Assembly (NCBI RefSeq): GCF_009811555.1
Contig: NZ_BLIN01000003.1
Coordinates: 310,001-374,000 of the forward strand
DNA length: 64,000 nt
Source of the DNA: Streptomyces caniferus
GTDB taxonomy: Bacteria; Actinomycetota; Actinomycetes; Streptomycetales; Streptomycetaceae
Reading direction: 5' to 3'
Shown: one piece after another, positions 54,301-62,971 of the stretch
How positions within the stretch are numbered: position 1 is the first letter of the stretch
How the letters are laid out: each line of letters begins with the position of its first letter
Position numbers and translations under genes: made by a program
The notes under the pieces: generated by a model
Database searches by the model: none
Seen by the model: the letters and a program-made list of their open reading frames with translations, nothing else
Told to the model about the DNA's origin: nothing

Positions 54301-54551
54301 CCGAGGGCTGGCGGGAGGCGCTGGGCCACGGCCGCTTCGACGCGTCCTCGGACTTCTTCCGGTCCGGCGGCCATTCGCTGCTCGCCGCGCAGTTGGCGGC
54401 CTGGCTGGAACCGCGGCTGGGGCAGCGTCCGCCGCTGCGGCTGCTCTTCCAGAACCCGGTGCTGGCCGACCAGGCCACCGCGCTCGCGGCCGTCGGCACC
54501 CCCGCCGTGTCCGCCCCCGCCGCCTCGACCACTGTGACGGAGTCCCGATGA
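51363..54551 (+). CDS. NRPS module C-A-T
   Basis: A 1062-residue module. The condensation domain has HHLIHDG at 133-139 and GMFVNTIPLALR. The adenylation domain (about 460-950) has IIHTSGSTGVPKP, NVYGVTEAAISS, YLTGDLGYRGLDG and the GGKPNR lysine region. The carrier Ser is 1005 in FRSGGHSLLAAQ. Reading the specificity positions from FAQPSFDVALEEVL onward gives roughly D-V-E-N-V-G-V-I-S-K; the Glu at the third place suggests a basic amino acid such as ornithine or arginine, as an inference only. The stop overlaps the next gene (ATGA). Confidence 0.92.
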   Translation: MLPLSSSQEIVWLHEQVQPGSRAYNFTAALDLWGTLDTEALRRGLAATLDRHPGLRLELVAVAGAMPGQRVAEACVPRLHTVDLSGEADPERAFQELLRTEAETPLDTFEAPLLRWTLVRLADERHRLIHVEHHLIHDGHSFAILLRDVFSVYRGHVLGEPVELPSAPSYADHVRARTRDEEAAERRDGLEFWAGELREMSYDMPLPGLTRPGSRRRHHGGQLRQSIGADLAEALRGHARERGLTPFATLLGLFAELLRRHSGRSQMVIGTAVGNRPRGFEGAVGMFVNTIPLALRLDPAAPAEESMDEVTDTLIRALPHQEVPIQELTRTLGLHTSGADNPLFSVMFSAHDAELPEVDVPGLDITLFEGFNTGTTRFDLDVVLLPDDRRGVGPRHGAAGMTLVWDYDADMFGEDVAKLLAGRFLDLLRAYLDAPGAALADLALPAAPQALPAAAAPAPEHDPLDPATAHDASLPALLVGARRITYGDLDAQVTSLAERMRAAGVTAGQPVAAVLPRGADSVVALLACLRTRAVYCPLSPSDPQARLELLLGRLGPALVLTSADASVTLPDGLPTATVDAPVLPPARAAEVVPGAAYIIHTSGSTGVPKPVAVGRAALENHLTGAADRFGLGPGDRVLLFAQPSFDVALEEVLPSLYAGACLVAPEREVPTGTELAALLVAARVTVANLPTSYFLATREEMRPVLRDGHWAPRLLVLGGERLPADVMRAYLADSDSTVLNVYGVTEAAISSTVQEITRDGLADGAEIPLGTELPGERIHVLDAHHRPLPDGAVGELAIAGAGLAEGYVGNPETTAARFIDVEALGGERVYLTGDLGYRGLDGLLYFLGRRDHQVKLRGYRIELEEVEAAASAALGGRSCAVVLDRDAAGGPRLVGFLESADDGAPWDEQALHTELSRRLPSALVPGRWARLDAMPRLAGGKPNRVALTRQASALEPAVPVEENPGAPAPLPSDPMTELLAEGWREALGHGRFDASSDFFRSGGHSLLAAQLAAWLEPRLGQRPPLRLLFQNPVLADQATALAAVGTPAVSAPAASTTVTESR

Positions 54552-56491
54552 CCCAGCCGACGACCGCCCGGACGGCGGCCCCGACGACGGCCGCCGGCAC
54601 CCGGCGGACCGACCCGTACAGCAGCACGCTCAGCATCGCCCGCACCGCCGCCCCGGCCACCGAGGACCCGGGCGGAGTGCTCGCCCTCTTCGAGGAGTGG
54701 GCCCGGCGTTCGCCGGAGGCTCCCGCGGTGATCGACGGTGCCCACACCTGGACGTACCGGCAGATCGACGACGCCGCCGAGGAGAGTGCGCGGGCGCTGC
54801 GCGACCGGGTGCGGCCCGGAGACCTGGTCGGCGTCTGCCTCGACCGTTCGGCCGCGCTGGTGGTGACCGCCGTCGCGCTCGCCAGGCTCGGCGCCGTCTA
54901 TCTGCCGATGGGCCCCCGCCCCGGCGAGCGCCGCACCGAGGCCGTCACCGAGGACCTCGACGTCGCCTGTCTGATCGGCGATCCCGAGGTCCTGCCGCCC
55001 CGGCACCGGGCGGCCGAGCACCTGCCGCTGGCGCTGCCCGGCGAGGGCGCCAACGCCACCGCCACGGTGGTGGCGGCGTTCGCCGCGCCCGCCGCCACGG
55101 CCCGTCGCGCCCCCTCCGGGGCGTTCTACGCCGTGCTGACCTCGGGCTCCACCGGCCGCCCCAAGGCGGTGGCGGTCGGCGAGCCCGCGCTGGCCGCGCT
55201 GTTGGACTGGCACCGTGCCACGAGCGGTCTGGCCCCCGGCGACCGGCAGTCCCTGCTGATCGGCGTCGCGTTCGACCCGCATCTGCTGGAGCTGTGGGCC
55301 GGGCTGACGTCCGGTGCCGCGCTGGTGCCCGCGCCGGACGAGGTCCGCTGGGACCCGATGGTGCTGGCCGACTGGTGGCGGGAGTCCGCGGTGTCGGTGT
55401 GCGTCGCGGCCACCCCGATGGTGGAGCCGCTGCTGGAGCGGCCCTGGCCACAGGACCTGACACTGCGTCATCTGTTCGTGGGCGGCGACCGGATGCGCCG
55501 CCGGCCCGGCGCGGACGTGACCGCCGCCGTCCACAACGCCTACGGTCCGGCCGAGGCCACCGTGGTCTCCACCGTGTACACCATGCACGGCTCGGACAGC
55601 GCGGCGGGCACCGGGTCCGCGCCGCCGATCGGCCGCCCCCTCCCGGGGGTGACCGTGGTCGTCGCCGACGCGGACGGCCGGCCCGTCGAGCGGGGCGCGG
55701 AGGGTGAACTCCTCATCGGCGGAGGCGGTCTGGCGCTCGGCTACCTCGATCCCGAACTGACCGCGCGCCGCTTTCGCGCGATGCCCGAGGGGCTCGACCT
55801 GCCCGGCGTGGAGCGCCTGTACCGCACCGGGGACCGGGTGCGGATGCCGGATGACGGGGAGCTGGAGTTCGTCGGCCGCCTCGACGACCAGGTCAAGATC
55901 AGTGGGGTACGGATCGAACCGGCCGAGGTGGAGGCCGCGTTCGAGAAGGACCCGGCGGTGCTCGGCGCCGTCGTCGCCGCGCCGCGTACCGCCGACGGCC
56001 GCACCCGCCTGGTGGCGTACGTCCGGGCTGCGGCCGGCGCGGTGCTCACCGCGGAGGCGCTGCTGCCTGCCGTACGCGCCTGGCTGCCGGAGCAGGCGGT
56101 GCCCTCGGACGTACGGATCGTGGACTCCTTCCCCCTGGACGCCAACGGCAAGGTGGACCGGGCCGAGCTGGCCCGGCGGGCGGCCGGCGGCCACGAGCCC
56201 CGCCCCGGCGACGCCCCCGAGGACGGCGGCCTGCCCGCCGACGCCACCCCCGGCGAGCGGCTGGTGCTGAGCGCCGTCCGTGAGCTGCTCGACCGGCCCG
56301 GGACCTCGCTGACGGACAGCTTCACCGGCTCCGGCGGCACCTCGCTGCTCGCCGCCCGGCTGCTGACCGTCATCGAGAAGGAGAGCGGGGTACGGCTGCG
56401 CGCCCCCGAACTGCTGCGGCAGCCGGACCTGCGCGCGGTGGCGCTGCTCGTCGACACCCGCCTCGCCGCCCGGCAGCCGGCGGGAGCCTGA
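54548..56491 (+). CDS. NRPS adenylation-carrier didomain (A-T)
   Basis: A 647-residue protein with an adenylation domain (AVLTSGSTGRPKAVAV, NAYGPAEATVVS, YRTGDRVRMPDDGE, FPLDANGKVDR) and a carrier domain with Ser599 in GSGGTSLLAAR. There is no condensation domain, so it loads an amino acid for a C domain on another protein. The specificity positions read roughly D-P-L-V-F-G-A-V-V-K, hydrophobic but not matching a code known to me. It overlaps the preceding gene; the following A-T gene starts at the next ATG, two bases past the stop. Confidence 0.91.
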   Translation: MTQPTTARTAAPTTAAGTRRTDPYSSTLSIARTAAPATEDPGGVLALFEEWARRSPEAPAVIDGAHTWTYRQIDDAAEESARALRDRVRPGDLVGVCLDRSAALVVTAVALARLGAVYLPMGPRPGERRTEAVTEDLDVACLIGDPEVLPPRHRAAEHLPLALPGEGANATATVVAAFAAPAATARRAPSGAFYAVLTSGSTGRPKAVAVGEPALAALLDWHRATSGLAPGDRQSLLIGVAFDPHLLELWAGLTSGAALVPAPDEVRWDPMVLADWWRESAVSVCVAATPMVEPLLERPWPQDLTLRHLFVGGDRMRRRPGADVTAAVHNAYGPAEATVVSTVYTMHGSDSAAGTGSAPPIGRPLPGVTVVVADADGRPVERGAEGELLIGGGGLALGYLDPELTARRFRAMPEGLDLPGVERLYRTGDRVRMPDDGELEFVGRLDDQVKISGVRIEPAEVEAAFEKDPAVLGAVVAAPRTADGRTRLVAYVRAAAGAVLTAEALLPAVRAWLPEQAVPSDVRIVDSFPLDANGKVDRAELARRAAGGHEPRPGDAPEDGGLPADATPGERLVLSAVRELLDRPGTSLTDSFTGSGGTSLLAARLLTVIEKESGVRLRAPELLRQPDLRAVALLVDTRLAARQPAGA

Positions 56492-56492
56492 G

Positions 56493-58409
56493 ATGACCAT
56501 CCGCACCCCGCACACCCCCGACACCCGGAAGGAAGGCCCCGTGCCCACCGAAGGCACCTCGCAGGGCGGGCACACCCCGTCCGGTGACCGTCCCGCGCCC
56601 GCCCCGGCGGCCGAACGGCCCGCGGCCGCGGCCGGACCGGCGGCCCTGGTGGCCCGGCATGCCGCACGGACCCCGCAGGCCCTGGCCGTGGCGGACGGCG
56701 ACACCACGCTCACCTACGCCCAGCTCGTCTCCTCGGCCCGTGCGCTCGCCGCTCACCTGCGCGCACACGGCGTGCGCCGGGGCGACTCGGTGGCGCTGCT
56801 GATGCCGCGCTCCGCACGCACGGTCGTCGCCCAGCTCGCGCTGTGGTGGGCGGGCGCCGTGTGCGTACCGCTCGACCCGGCACATCCGCGTTCGCGTTCC
56901 GAGGCACTGGCCGCCGACGCGGGCGCGACGCTGACCGTCGGGGACGCCAAACTCCTCGAATCCGCGGCCCTCTCCGGCGCCACGCTCGCGCTGCCCGGTG
57001 AGCCGCTGGTGGACGGCGAGGACCTCCCCGGCGCCGAACTCGCGCCGGACGACGCGGCGTTCATCATGTTCACCTCGGGATCGACCGGCCGGCCCAAGGG
57101 CGTCGCGATCCCGCACCGCGCGATCGCCGAGCTGGTCTCCGACCCGGCGTACCTCACCCTCACCTCCCGCGACCGGGTGCTCTTCCACTCGCCGATGACC
57201 TTCGACGCCTCGACCTTCGAGGTGTGGGGAGCCCTCGCCAACGGAGCCGCCGTAGTGGTGTGCACCGCCGAACGGCCCTCGTTCGAGGACCTGGCCCGGC
57301 ACGTGGAACGCCACGGCGTCACCGTCGCCTTCTTCACCACCGCGCTCTTCCACCAACTCGCCGCCCGCCGCTCCCGGATCTTCTCGCTGCTGCGCACGGT
57401 GGTCGTGGGCGGCGAGGCGCTGTCCGCGCACCATGCCCGCGAGGTGCTCCACGCCTTCCCCTGGCTGGAACTGGTCAACGGCTACGGGCCGACGGAGGCG
57501 ACGACCTTCACCACGGCGCACCGCGTCACCGCCGGCGACTGCGACGGCCAGGTACCCATCGGCCGGCCGGTCGCCGGGGCGACCGTGCACCTGCTGGACG
57601 AGGCCGGCCGGCCGGTCCCGGACGGGGAGCACGGCGAACTGTGGATCGGCGGCAGCCGGCTGGCGCACGGCTACACCGGGCAGCCGCAGCTGACCGCCGA
57701 GCGCTTCCGCGACCACCCCGGTCTGGGGCGTCTCTACCGCTCCGGCGACCTCGTCTCCCGGCGTCCGGACGGCACCCTCGACTTCCACGGGCGGACGGAC
57801 GACCAGGTGAAGGTCCGTGGCTTCCGGATCGAACCGGCGGAGATCGAACACGCCCTGCGCGAGCAGCCCGAGGTGGCGGACGCGGCCGTCGCCGTGCACC
57901 GCCCCTCCCCCGACGACGCCCGCCTGGCCGCCTTCCTCGTGGCCTCGCCCGGTCCGGTGCCCCGCCCCGAGACCGTGCGGGACCGGCTCGCCGCCGTCCT
58001 GCCCGCCCATCTGGTCCCCGACGACGTGCGGATGGTCGACGCGCTGCCGCTCACCGCCTCGGGGAAGGTCGACCGCCGCGCGCTGACCGATCTGCTCACC
58101 ACGGACGGACCCGACGCACCGGCCGGACCGCTCGGTCCACTGGAGCAGGCCGTCGCCGAGGTCTGGGGCCGGTCGTTGGGCCGCGAGGTCACCCGCCCGG
58201 ATGCCGACTTCCTCGCGCTGGGCGGTCACTCGCTGCTCGCGCTCGCGGTCACCGACGACCTGCGCGAGGAGCTCGGCGTCGAGCTGACGCTCGCCGACTT
58301 CTTCGCCGCCCCCACGGTGGCGGGGCACGCCGCGCTGGTCGAGCGCGCGCTCCTCGCCGCGCACAGCGATCTGCACCCCGGCGCCCCGGAGGACACCGAT
58401 GGCCACTGA
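56493..58409 (+). CDS. NRPS adenylation-carrier didomain (A-T), branched-chain type
   Basis: A 638-residue protein. Adenylation motifs are FIMFTSGSTGRPKGV, NGYGPTEATTFTT, YRSGDLVSRRPDG and TASGKVDRRAL; the carrier Ser is 580 in ALGGHSLLALA. The specificity positions from MTFDASTFEVWG onward read about D-A-F-F-V-G-G-T-F-K, close to codes known for valine and isoleucine, so a branched-chain amino acid is the likely substrate. ATG at 56493 follows GGGAG; GTG at 56541 after GGAAGGAAGG is an alternative. It overlaps the next gene by 11 bases. Confidence 0.91.
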   Translation: MTIRTPHTPDTRKEGPVPTEGTSQGGHTPSGDRPAPAPAAERPAAAAGPAALVARHAARTPQALAVADGDTTLTYAQLVSSARALAAHLRAHGVRRGDSVALLMPRSARTVVAQLALWWAGAVCVPLDPAHPRSRSEALAADAGATLTVGDAKLLESAALSGATLALPGEPLVDGEDLPGAELAPDDAAFIMFTSGSTGRPKGVAIPHRAIAELVSDPAYLTLTSRDRVLFHSPMTFDASTFEVWGALANGAAVVVCTAERPSFEDLARHVERHGVTVAFFTTALFHQLAARRSRIFSLLRTVVVGGEALSAHHAREVLHAFPWLELVNGYGPTEATTFTTAHRVTAGDCDGQVPIGRPVAGATVHLLDEAGRPVPDGEHGELWIGGSRLAHGYTGQPQLTAERFRDHPGLGRLYRSGDLVSRRPDGTLDFHGRTDDQVKVRGFRIEPAEIEHALREQPEVADAAVAVHRPSPDDARLAAFLVASPGPVPRPETVRDRLAAVLPAHLVPDDVRMVDALPLTASGKVDRRALTDLLTTDGPDAPAGPLGPLEQAVAEVWGRSLGREVTRPDADFLALGGHSLLALAVTDDLREELGVELTLADFFAAPTVAGHAALVERALLAAHSDLHPGAPEDTDGH

Positions 58410-61260
58410 CACCCCCGCCGCCGCGGCGCTCCAGGAGGAGTTGCTGCGCCGGGCGCGCGCCCGCGCCGGCCGCCCCGCCGCCGCTCCCGCTCCCGCACCC
58501 GTCCGGCAAGGTCCCGCGCCGCTCTCCCACGCCCAGCGCCGCATGTGGCTGATGGACCGGCTGGGCCACGGTGACGCCTCGTACAGCGTGCCCTTCGCCA
58601 CCCGGCTGCGCGGCCCGCTCGACCTCGACGCACTGACCGCCGCGCTGACGTCGCTGGTACGCCGCCACGAGATTCTGCGTACCCGCTACGGGCAGCAGGA
58701 CGGTGAGCCGTACCAGGAGGTGCGGCCGGCTCCGGAAACGATCGCCGTGCGTGTCGTGGAGGCGGACGCGGACGGCTCCGGCACGCTGCTGGCCGAGGAG
58801 GCGCACCGCCCCTTCGACCTCGCCGCCGGTCCCCTCCCGCGCGCCCTGGTGCTGCGGCACGGGGAACAGGACCACACCGTACTGCTGACGTTCCATCACA
58901 TCACCATCGACGGACCCTCGTTGGAGACCGTGGCCGGGGAACTGGCCCGGGACTACGCGGCGGCCGCCCGGGGCACCGCCGCCGAGGAGCAGCCCGAGCC
59001 GCCGCAGTACGCGGACTTCGCGCGCCGCGAGCAGGCGGCCGCCGACCGTCTCGAACAGGGCCTGAGCCACTGGGCCGGCCGCCTCGAAGGCATCGCCCCG
59101 CTGCGTCTGCCGCGCCCCGCACAACCGCCCGCCGACACGGTCCGCCGTCCGGCCGGCACCCGGACCGTTCCACTCGACCCGCGGGTGCCCGCCGCGCTGC
59201 GCGCACTGGGCCGGCAGCACCGGGCCACCCTGTTCACCGTGGCGCTCGCCGCGTCCTTCGCCGCACTGCACCGTTTCACCGGCGAGGGCGACCTGGTGAT
59301 CGGGGTCGCCGGCACCCACCGGCAGGGCGCGGACATGCGCGGCCTGGTCGGACTGTGCGTCAACACCCTCCCGGTGCGGGTGGACACCACGGGCGACCCG
59401 TCCTTCGGCGCGCTGGTGGAACGCGTACGGGACGCGCTGCTGGAGGCCCAGCAGCGCCGCGAGGTGCCCTTCGACCTCATCCTGGAGCGGCTCGGCGCCG
59501 CCGCCCGCGACACGGACGGGTCGGCGCTGATCCGGGTGACCGCGGACGTCCTGGGCACACCCACCACACTGCGGCTGCCGGGTCTGACGGACGAGTACGT
59601 CGAGGTCGGCGCCGGCGAGGCCAAGTTCGACCTCTCCTTCGGCATGGTGGACACCGACGCCCCCGCCGGACTCGTCCAGTACAGCCGGACCGCGCTGGAC
59701 GAGGAGGCGGCGGCCGCGCTCGGTGCGCACTACGCCGCCCTGCTCACCGCGGTGGCGGACGAGCCGGGGCTTCGGCTGTCCCGGCTGCCCGGTGCGCCGC
59801 CGGCACCCCGCGAGGAGACCGGCGGGCACCCGGCCGAGGTGCTGCTGCGCTCGCACCCCGAGGTGGCCGAGGCCGCCGTGGTCGCACCGGCCGGCGGACC
59901 GCTGCTGGCGTACGCCGTCCTGCGCGGCATCGGCGGCCCGTCGCCCGCCGAGCTCCGCTCCCGTCTGCGCACGGCGCTGGCCGCGGAACTGGTACCCGCC
60001 GCGGTGACCCTGCTGGACACCCTGCCGCGCAAGGCCGACGGTACGGCGGACGTGGCGCGGCTCCCGGGCCTCCCGTCGGCCCCCGCGCCGGAAGGGGCGC
60101 ACGCCGATGCCGTGACCGAAGGGTTCACCGACCTCCTGGGGAACACCCCCGGGCCGGACGACGACTTCTTCCTCCTCGGCGGCCACTCCCTGATCGCCGT
60201 CCAGCTCGCCGAGCGGCTGCGCCAGGCGCTGAAACTGCCGCTGACCGGCCTCGACATCATGCAGGCGCGCACCCCGCGCGCGGTCACCGCCCTGTTGGAC
60301 GCACGGGAGGCGGAGCGCGTCGCCGCGCCCTCGGCCGCCCCTTCCCGCCCGCGGCGTACGCGCGAGGGGACGGTCCTGGTCACCGGCGGCACCGGCGGTG
60401 TCGGTGCCTTCGTGCTGCGCGAACTGGCCGCCCGGGGACGTCCGGTACTGGCCCTGGCCCGCCCCGAGTCGGCGCATCTGGTCGCAGCGGAGGGCGTGGA
60501 CGTCGTCGAGGGCGACCTCACCGACCTGGACGGGCTGCGCAAGGCCGTCGACAGCGCCGATGCGGTCATCCACGCGGCGTGCACCTTCACCCGCCCCGAG
60601 GTCGATGTGACGGCGATGGCCGCGATGGTCGGCGCCTGGTCGCGCGGTCCGTTCGTCTTCGTCAGCAGTGTGGACGCCTACGGCCACCCGGCCGGCGAGT
60701 GGGTGGCCGAGGAGTCGGCGCCCCGGCAGCCGCTGAGCGGCTACGGGCAGGCGAAGGTCGACTGCGAGGGGCTGCTGCTGCGGGCGGCCGGCGCCCAGGG
60801 CCGGGGCGGCGCGAGCGCGGTCCGTTCCCCGCTGGTCTGGGGGCCGCACCAGCGGCTGCGGGACCAGTTGCGCTGGGGTGCGACCGGTGTGCTCTACCAG
60901 GCGGCGCGGGAGGGCCGGCCGATCGTCCTTCCGCAACCGGGGACGCAGGGTCATACGTGGTACGGCGCGGCCTGGGTGCATGCCGCGGCGCTGGCCCGGG
61001 CCGTGGTGTCCGCGCTGGATTCCCCCGTGCACGGCGTCGCCAACGCCGTCAGCGGTCACCTCGCCTGGCGGGACCTCGCCACCGGGCTCACCGAACTGCT
61101 CGGCAGCGACAGCGAGATCCGTGAGACGGACGAGGTCCACCCGGACCTCGATCACCGCTGGCACTACCGCGCCGACCGGCTGGCCCCGTCCCTGCGCGCA
61201 CGGCCGGACGAGGACTGGCGCTCCGTGCTGGCCGCGATGGTCGGCCCGTCCGAGCGCTGA
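58399..61260 (+). CDS. Terminal NRPS protein: C, adenylation remnant, T, SDR-type NAD(P) domain
   Basis: A 953-residue protein. The condensation domain has HHITIDG at 166-172 and GLCVNTLPVRV. Residues about 486-560 (HPEVAEAAVV to LPRKADGTADVARL) look like the small C-terminal part of an adenylation domain, but the large part with TSGSTG is absent. The carrier Ser is 597 in LLGGHSLIAVQ. The last 290 residues form an NAD(P)-binding SDR domain (VLVTGGTGGVGAF near 661, Tyr782 and Lys786 in YGQAK), shorter than usual thioester reductases. It may release the peptide reductively or modify a bound residue. ATG follows GGAGGACACCG. Confidence 0.9.
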   Translation: MATDTPAAAALQEELLRRARARAGRPAAAPAPAPVRQGPAPLSHAQRRMWLMDRLGHGDASYSVPFATRLRGPLDLDALTAALTSLVRRHEILRTRYGQQDGEPYQEVRPAPETIAVRVVEADADGSGTLLAEEAHRPFDLAAGPLPRALVLRHGEQDHTVLLTFHHITIDGPSLETVAGELARDYAAAARGTAAEEQPEPPQYADFARREQAAADRLEQGLSHWAGRLEGIAPLRLPRPAQPPADTVRRPAGTRTVPLDPRVPAALRALGRQHRATLFTVALAASFAALHRFTGEGDLVIGVAGTHRQGADMRGLVGLCVNTLPVRVDTTGDPSFGALVERVRDALLEAQQRREVPFDLILERLGAAARDTDGSALIRVTADVLGTPTTLRLPGLTDEYVEVGAGEAKFDLSFGMVDTDAPAGLVQYSRTALDEEAAAALGAHYAALLTAVADEPGLRLSRLPGAPPAPREETGGHPAEVLLRSHPEVAEAAVVAPAGGPLLAYAVLRGIGGPSPAELRSRLRTALAAELVPAAVTLLDTLPRKADGTADVARLPGLPSAPAPEGAHADAVTEGFTDLLGNTPGPDDDFFLLGGHSLIAVQLAERLRQALKLPLTGLDIMQARTPRAVTALLDAREAERVAAPSAAPSRPRRTREGTVLVTGGTGGVGAFVLRELAARGRPVLALARPESAHLVAAEGVDVVEGDLTDLDGLRKAVDSADAVIHAACTFTRPEVDVTAMAAMVGAWSRGPFVFVSSVDAYGHPAGEWVAEESAPRQPLSGYGQAKVDCEGLLLRAAGAQGRGGASAVRSPLVWGPHQRLRDQLRWGATGVLYQAAREGRPIVLPQPGTQGHTWYGAAWVHAAALARAVVSALDSPVHGVANAVSGHLAWRDLATGLTELLGSDSEIRETDEVHPDLDHRWHYRADRLAPSLRARPDEDWRSVLAAMVGPSER

Positions 61261-61319
61261 CGGGCGTGACGGCCGGCGGAGGGAGACGCCCGATGGCCCC
61301 CCGGCCACCGGGTGCTCTC

Positions 61320-61368
61320 CCGCCGCCGGCCTGCCGCGGCCCGCTCGGGCCGTGCGGGCCGGCGGCGG
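61320..61368. terminator. Bidirectional hairpin terminator at the NRPS cluster end
   Basis: Outer perfect arms CCGCCGCCGGCC / GGCCGGCGGCGG and inner arms CGGCCCG / CGGGCCG, between the NRPS stop (61260) and the convergent CAP-domain gene stop (61370). Confidence 0.7.
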
Positions 61369-61369
61369 T

Positions 61370-61909
61370 CTACTTGCGGCCGAGTTCCTGCGTCCAGTAC
61401 GGCCGGAGCTTGCCGTCGAAGGCGACGCCCACGCCGGTGGTGTGGGAGGAGCAGCTGAGCATCTCGGTCCGGTCCTCCGGGTTGTCCCGCCAGGCGCGGA
61501 AGGCGTCCTCGGGTTCGGCGCCGTTCGGGGCGCGGTCCGCAGAGGAGTGGCGGTCGGCCATGTCCTGGCTGTGCCGGCGGGCGGTCTCCGTCAGGCGCGC
61601 ATCGCGCCGCAGCGGTTCGCAACCGTGTTCCGCACGGGCTTCGTTGACGAGCCGGAGGGCCTCCGCCTCGTAGCGGTCGGCCCGCGGTGCGTCGTGCCGG
61701 GCGGTGGGCTGCTCGTCGGCGGACGCCCGGGTGGGGGCCGGGGTGTCCGGGTACTCGCTCGCCTTCGCGTCGTTCTGGGAGGAGAGCACGGCGAGGGCAC
61801 CGATGAGCGCACCGGCCGAGACGACGATGCTCGGGGGAACCCTTCGGACCCGTTGCGGAGGGGCACCGCGGGAGTCGCGCGCAGGCGTGGACGAGTATTT
61901 CGCATTCAA
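61370..61909 (-). CDS. Membrane-anchored short CAP-domain protein
   Basis: A 179-residue protein with a basic N-terminus, one helix (SIVVSAGALIGALAVLSS, residues about 27-44) and an outside CAP/SCP domain (EALRLVNEARAEHGCEPLRRDARLTE and ARRHSQDMADRH, ending VGVAFDGKLRPYWTQELG). The domain is shorter than usual: the stretch with the conserved GENI and second His appears compressed, so metal-site function is doubtful. The two Cys (HGCEPL, LSCSSH) may pair. The TTG start at 61909 follows GGAGA; no ATG gives a better start. Confidence 0.75.
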   Translation of the reverse strand: MNAKYSSTPARDSRGAPPQRVRRVPPSIVVSAGALIGALAVLSSQNDAKASEYPDTPAPTRASADEQPTARHDAPRADRYEAEALRLVNEARAEHGCEPLRRDARLTETARRHSQDMADRHSSADRAPNGAEPEDAFRAWRDNPEDRTEMLSCSSHTTGVGVAFDGKLRPYWTQELGRK

Positions 61910-62429
61910 CTAAATATTCTCCATGCGTGGGGGGAGATACCCGGGAGCGGGCACGTCGCATTCAACGCACCACCCCTTCACCGGAGATGAAACCGGTCAT
62001 GCGAAGGGGGCCTCCCGGAAGCCGGATTACCGTAACAAGACAACGGGCCCGGAGACCCTCTCAGGCCTTGGTTCAGCAACAATCTCTGCCGTGAGCTGGG
62101 AAATCAGGGCGGCATAATCCCTCGACACCACCCCGTCCGGGCATTCAGCATCGGTGGAATGATTCATCGACAAACCGGACCTGTTCGCCTCACGAAGCCC
62201 GCGCTTCCGTGTGTCCGAAAGTATGCGGGCGGTCACGGATCCGGGAAATTCCCGCCGCTCGGCCTGCCCCGCACGGAATCCCGCGGCCGGCTTGCGACGA
62301 TGGGCGAGCTGCCGGGGCCGACGCCCTCCGGGTGCGGGACCGCCACCGGAGCGCGACACCTCGGTCAACCGGTACCGGTATCCGCGGACCTTCCGCGCGA
62401 AGACCTCCGTCGCCGCAAAGGAGCCCTGT
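61910..62429. other. 520-base gap with one doubtful small frame
   Basis: Less GC-rich than its surroundings between 61910 and 62230. It should hold the promoters of the leftward CAP gene and the rightward DinB-like gene. Apart from the 46-residue frame listed next, no gene is supported. Confidence 0.35.
62027..62167 (-). CDS. 46-residue frame, doubtful
   Basis: ATG at 62167 codes for a product starting MNHSTDAECPDGVVSRDYAA and ending in PVVLLR with TAA. Composition is protein-like (acidic, Leu/Val/Ile pattern) and unlike the Arg/Pro shadows elsewhere, and the frame is open further upstream. It lacks a clear ribosome binding site and uses a TTA codon next to its end. It could be a small protein or the end of a decayed gene. 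Confidence 0.25.
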   Translation of the reverse strand: MNHSTDAECPDGVVSRDYAALISQLTAEIVAEPRPERVSGPVVLLR

Positions 62430-62936
62430 ATGAACGCCAGCACGGATCTGCTCGTCGACGCCTTCGGACGTATCCGTGAGGCCGTCGAGGACGCGGTCAC
62501 CGGGCTCGACCCCGAGGACCTCGGCACCCGCCCCGACGACGCCAATTCGATCGCCTGGCTGGTCTGGCACCTCACCAGGATCCAGGACGATCACGTCGCC
62601 GGGGTGGCCGGCACCGAGCAGATCTGGACCTCGGACGGCTGGTACGACCGCTTCGAGCTCCCCTTCGCCGCCGACGACACCGGCTACGGCCACTCCGGCA
62701 AGGACGTGGCGGCCGTCCGCGGACTGAGCGCCCAGTTGCTGACCGACTATCACGGCGCCGTCCACGACAACACCGTGCAGTACCTCGCCGGGGTCGACGA
62801 CAAGGACATGAAGCGCGTCGTCGACCGCGCCTGGACACCGCCCGTCACCCTGGGAGTGCGCCTCGTCAGCGTGATCGCGGACGATCTGCAGCACGCCGGA
62901 CAGGCCGCCTACGTCCGTGGCCTGCTCGGTCTGTGA
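62430..62936 (+). CDS. DinB-like four-helix protein
   Basis: A 168-residue protein of the DinB/mycothiol-dependent group (DUF664-like). The metal-binding His pattern is visible in WLVWHLTRIQDDHV (residues 44-57) and DDLQHAGQAAYVRGL near the C-terminus. Members use mycothiol or bacillithiol in detoxification or isomerisation, or have no known activity. ATG follows AAAGGAG with good spacing. It stands alone and its tail faces the convergent phosphoesterase gene. Confidence 0.88.
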   Translation: MNASTDLLVDAFGRIREAVEDAVTGLDPEDLGTRPDDANSIAWLVWHLTRIQDDHVAGVAGTEQIWTSDGWYDRFELPFAADDTGYGHSGKDVAAVRGLSAQLLTDYHGAVHDNTVQYLAGVDDKDMKRVVDRAWTPPVTLGVRLVSVIADDLQHAGQAAYVRGLLGL

Positions 62937-62971
62937 GGACCGGCCCGGACCCCGCCCCGGTCACCGCGGCC

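Noticed and set aside
48438..61260. NRPS cluster as a siderophore locus
   Set aside because: No iron box, ornithine hydroxylase, siderophore receptor or ABC uptake genes were seen.
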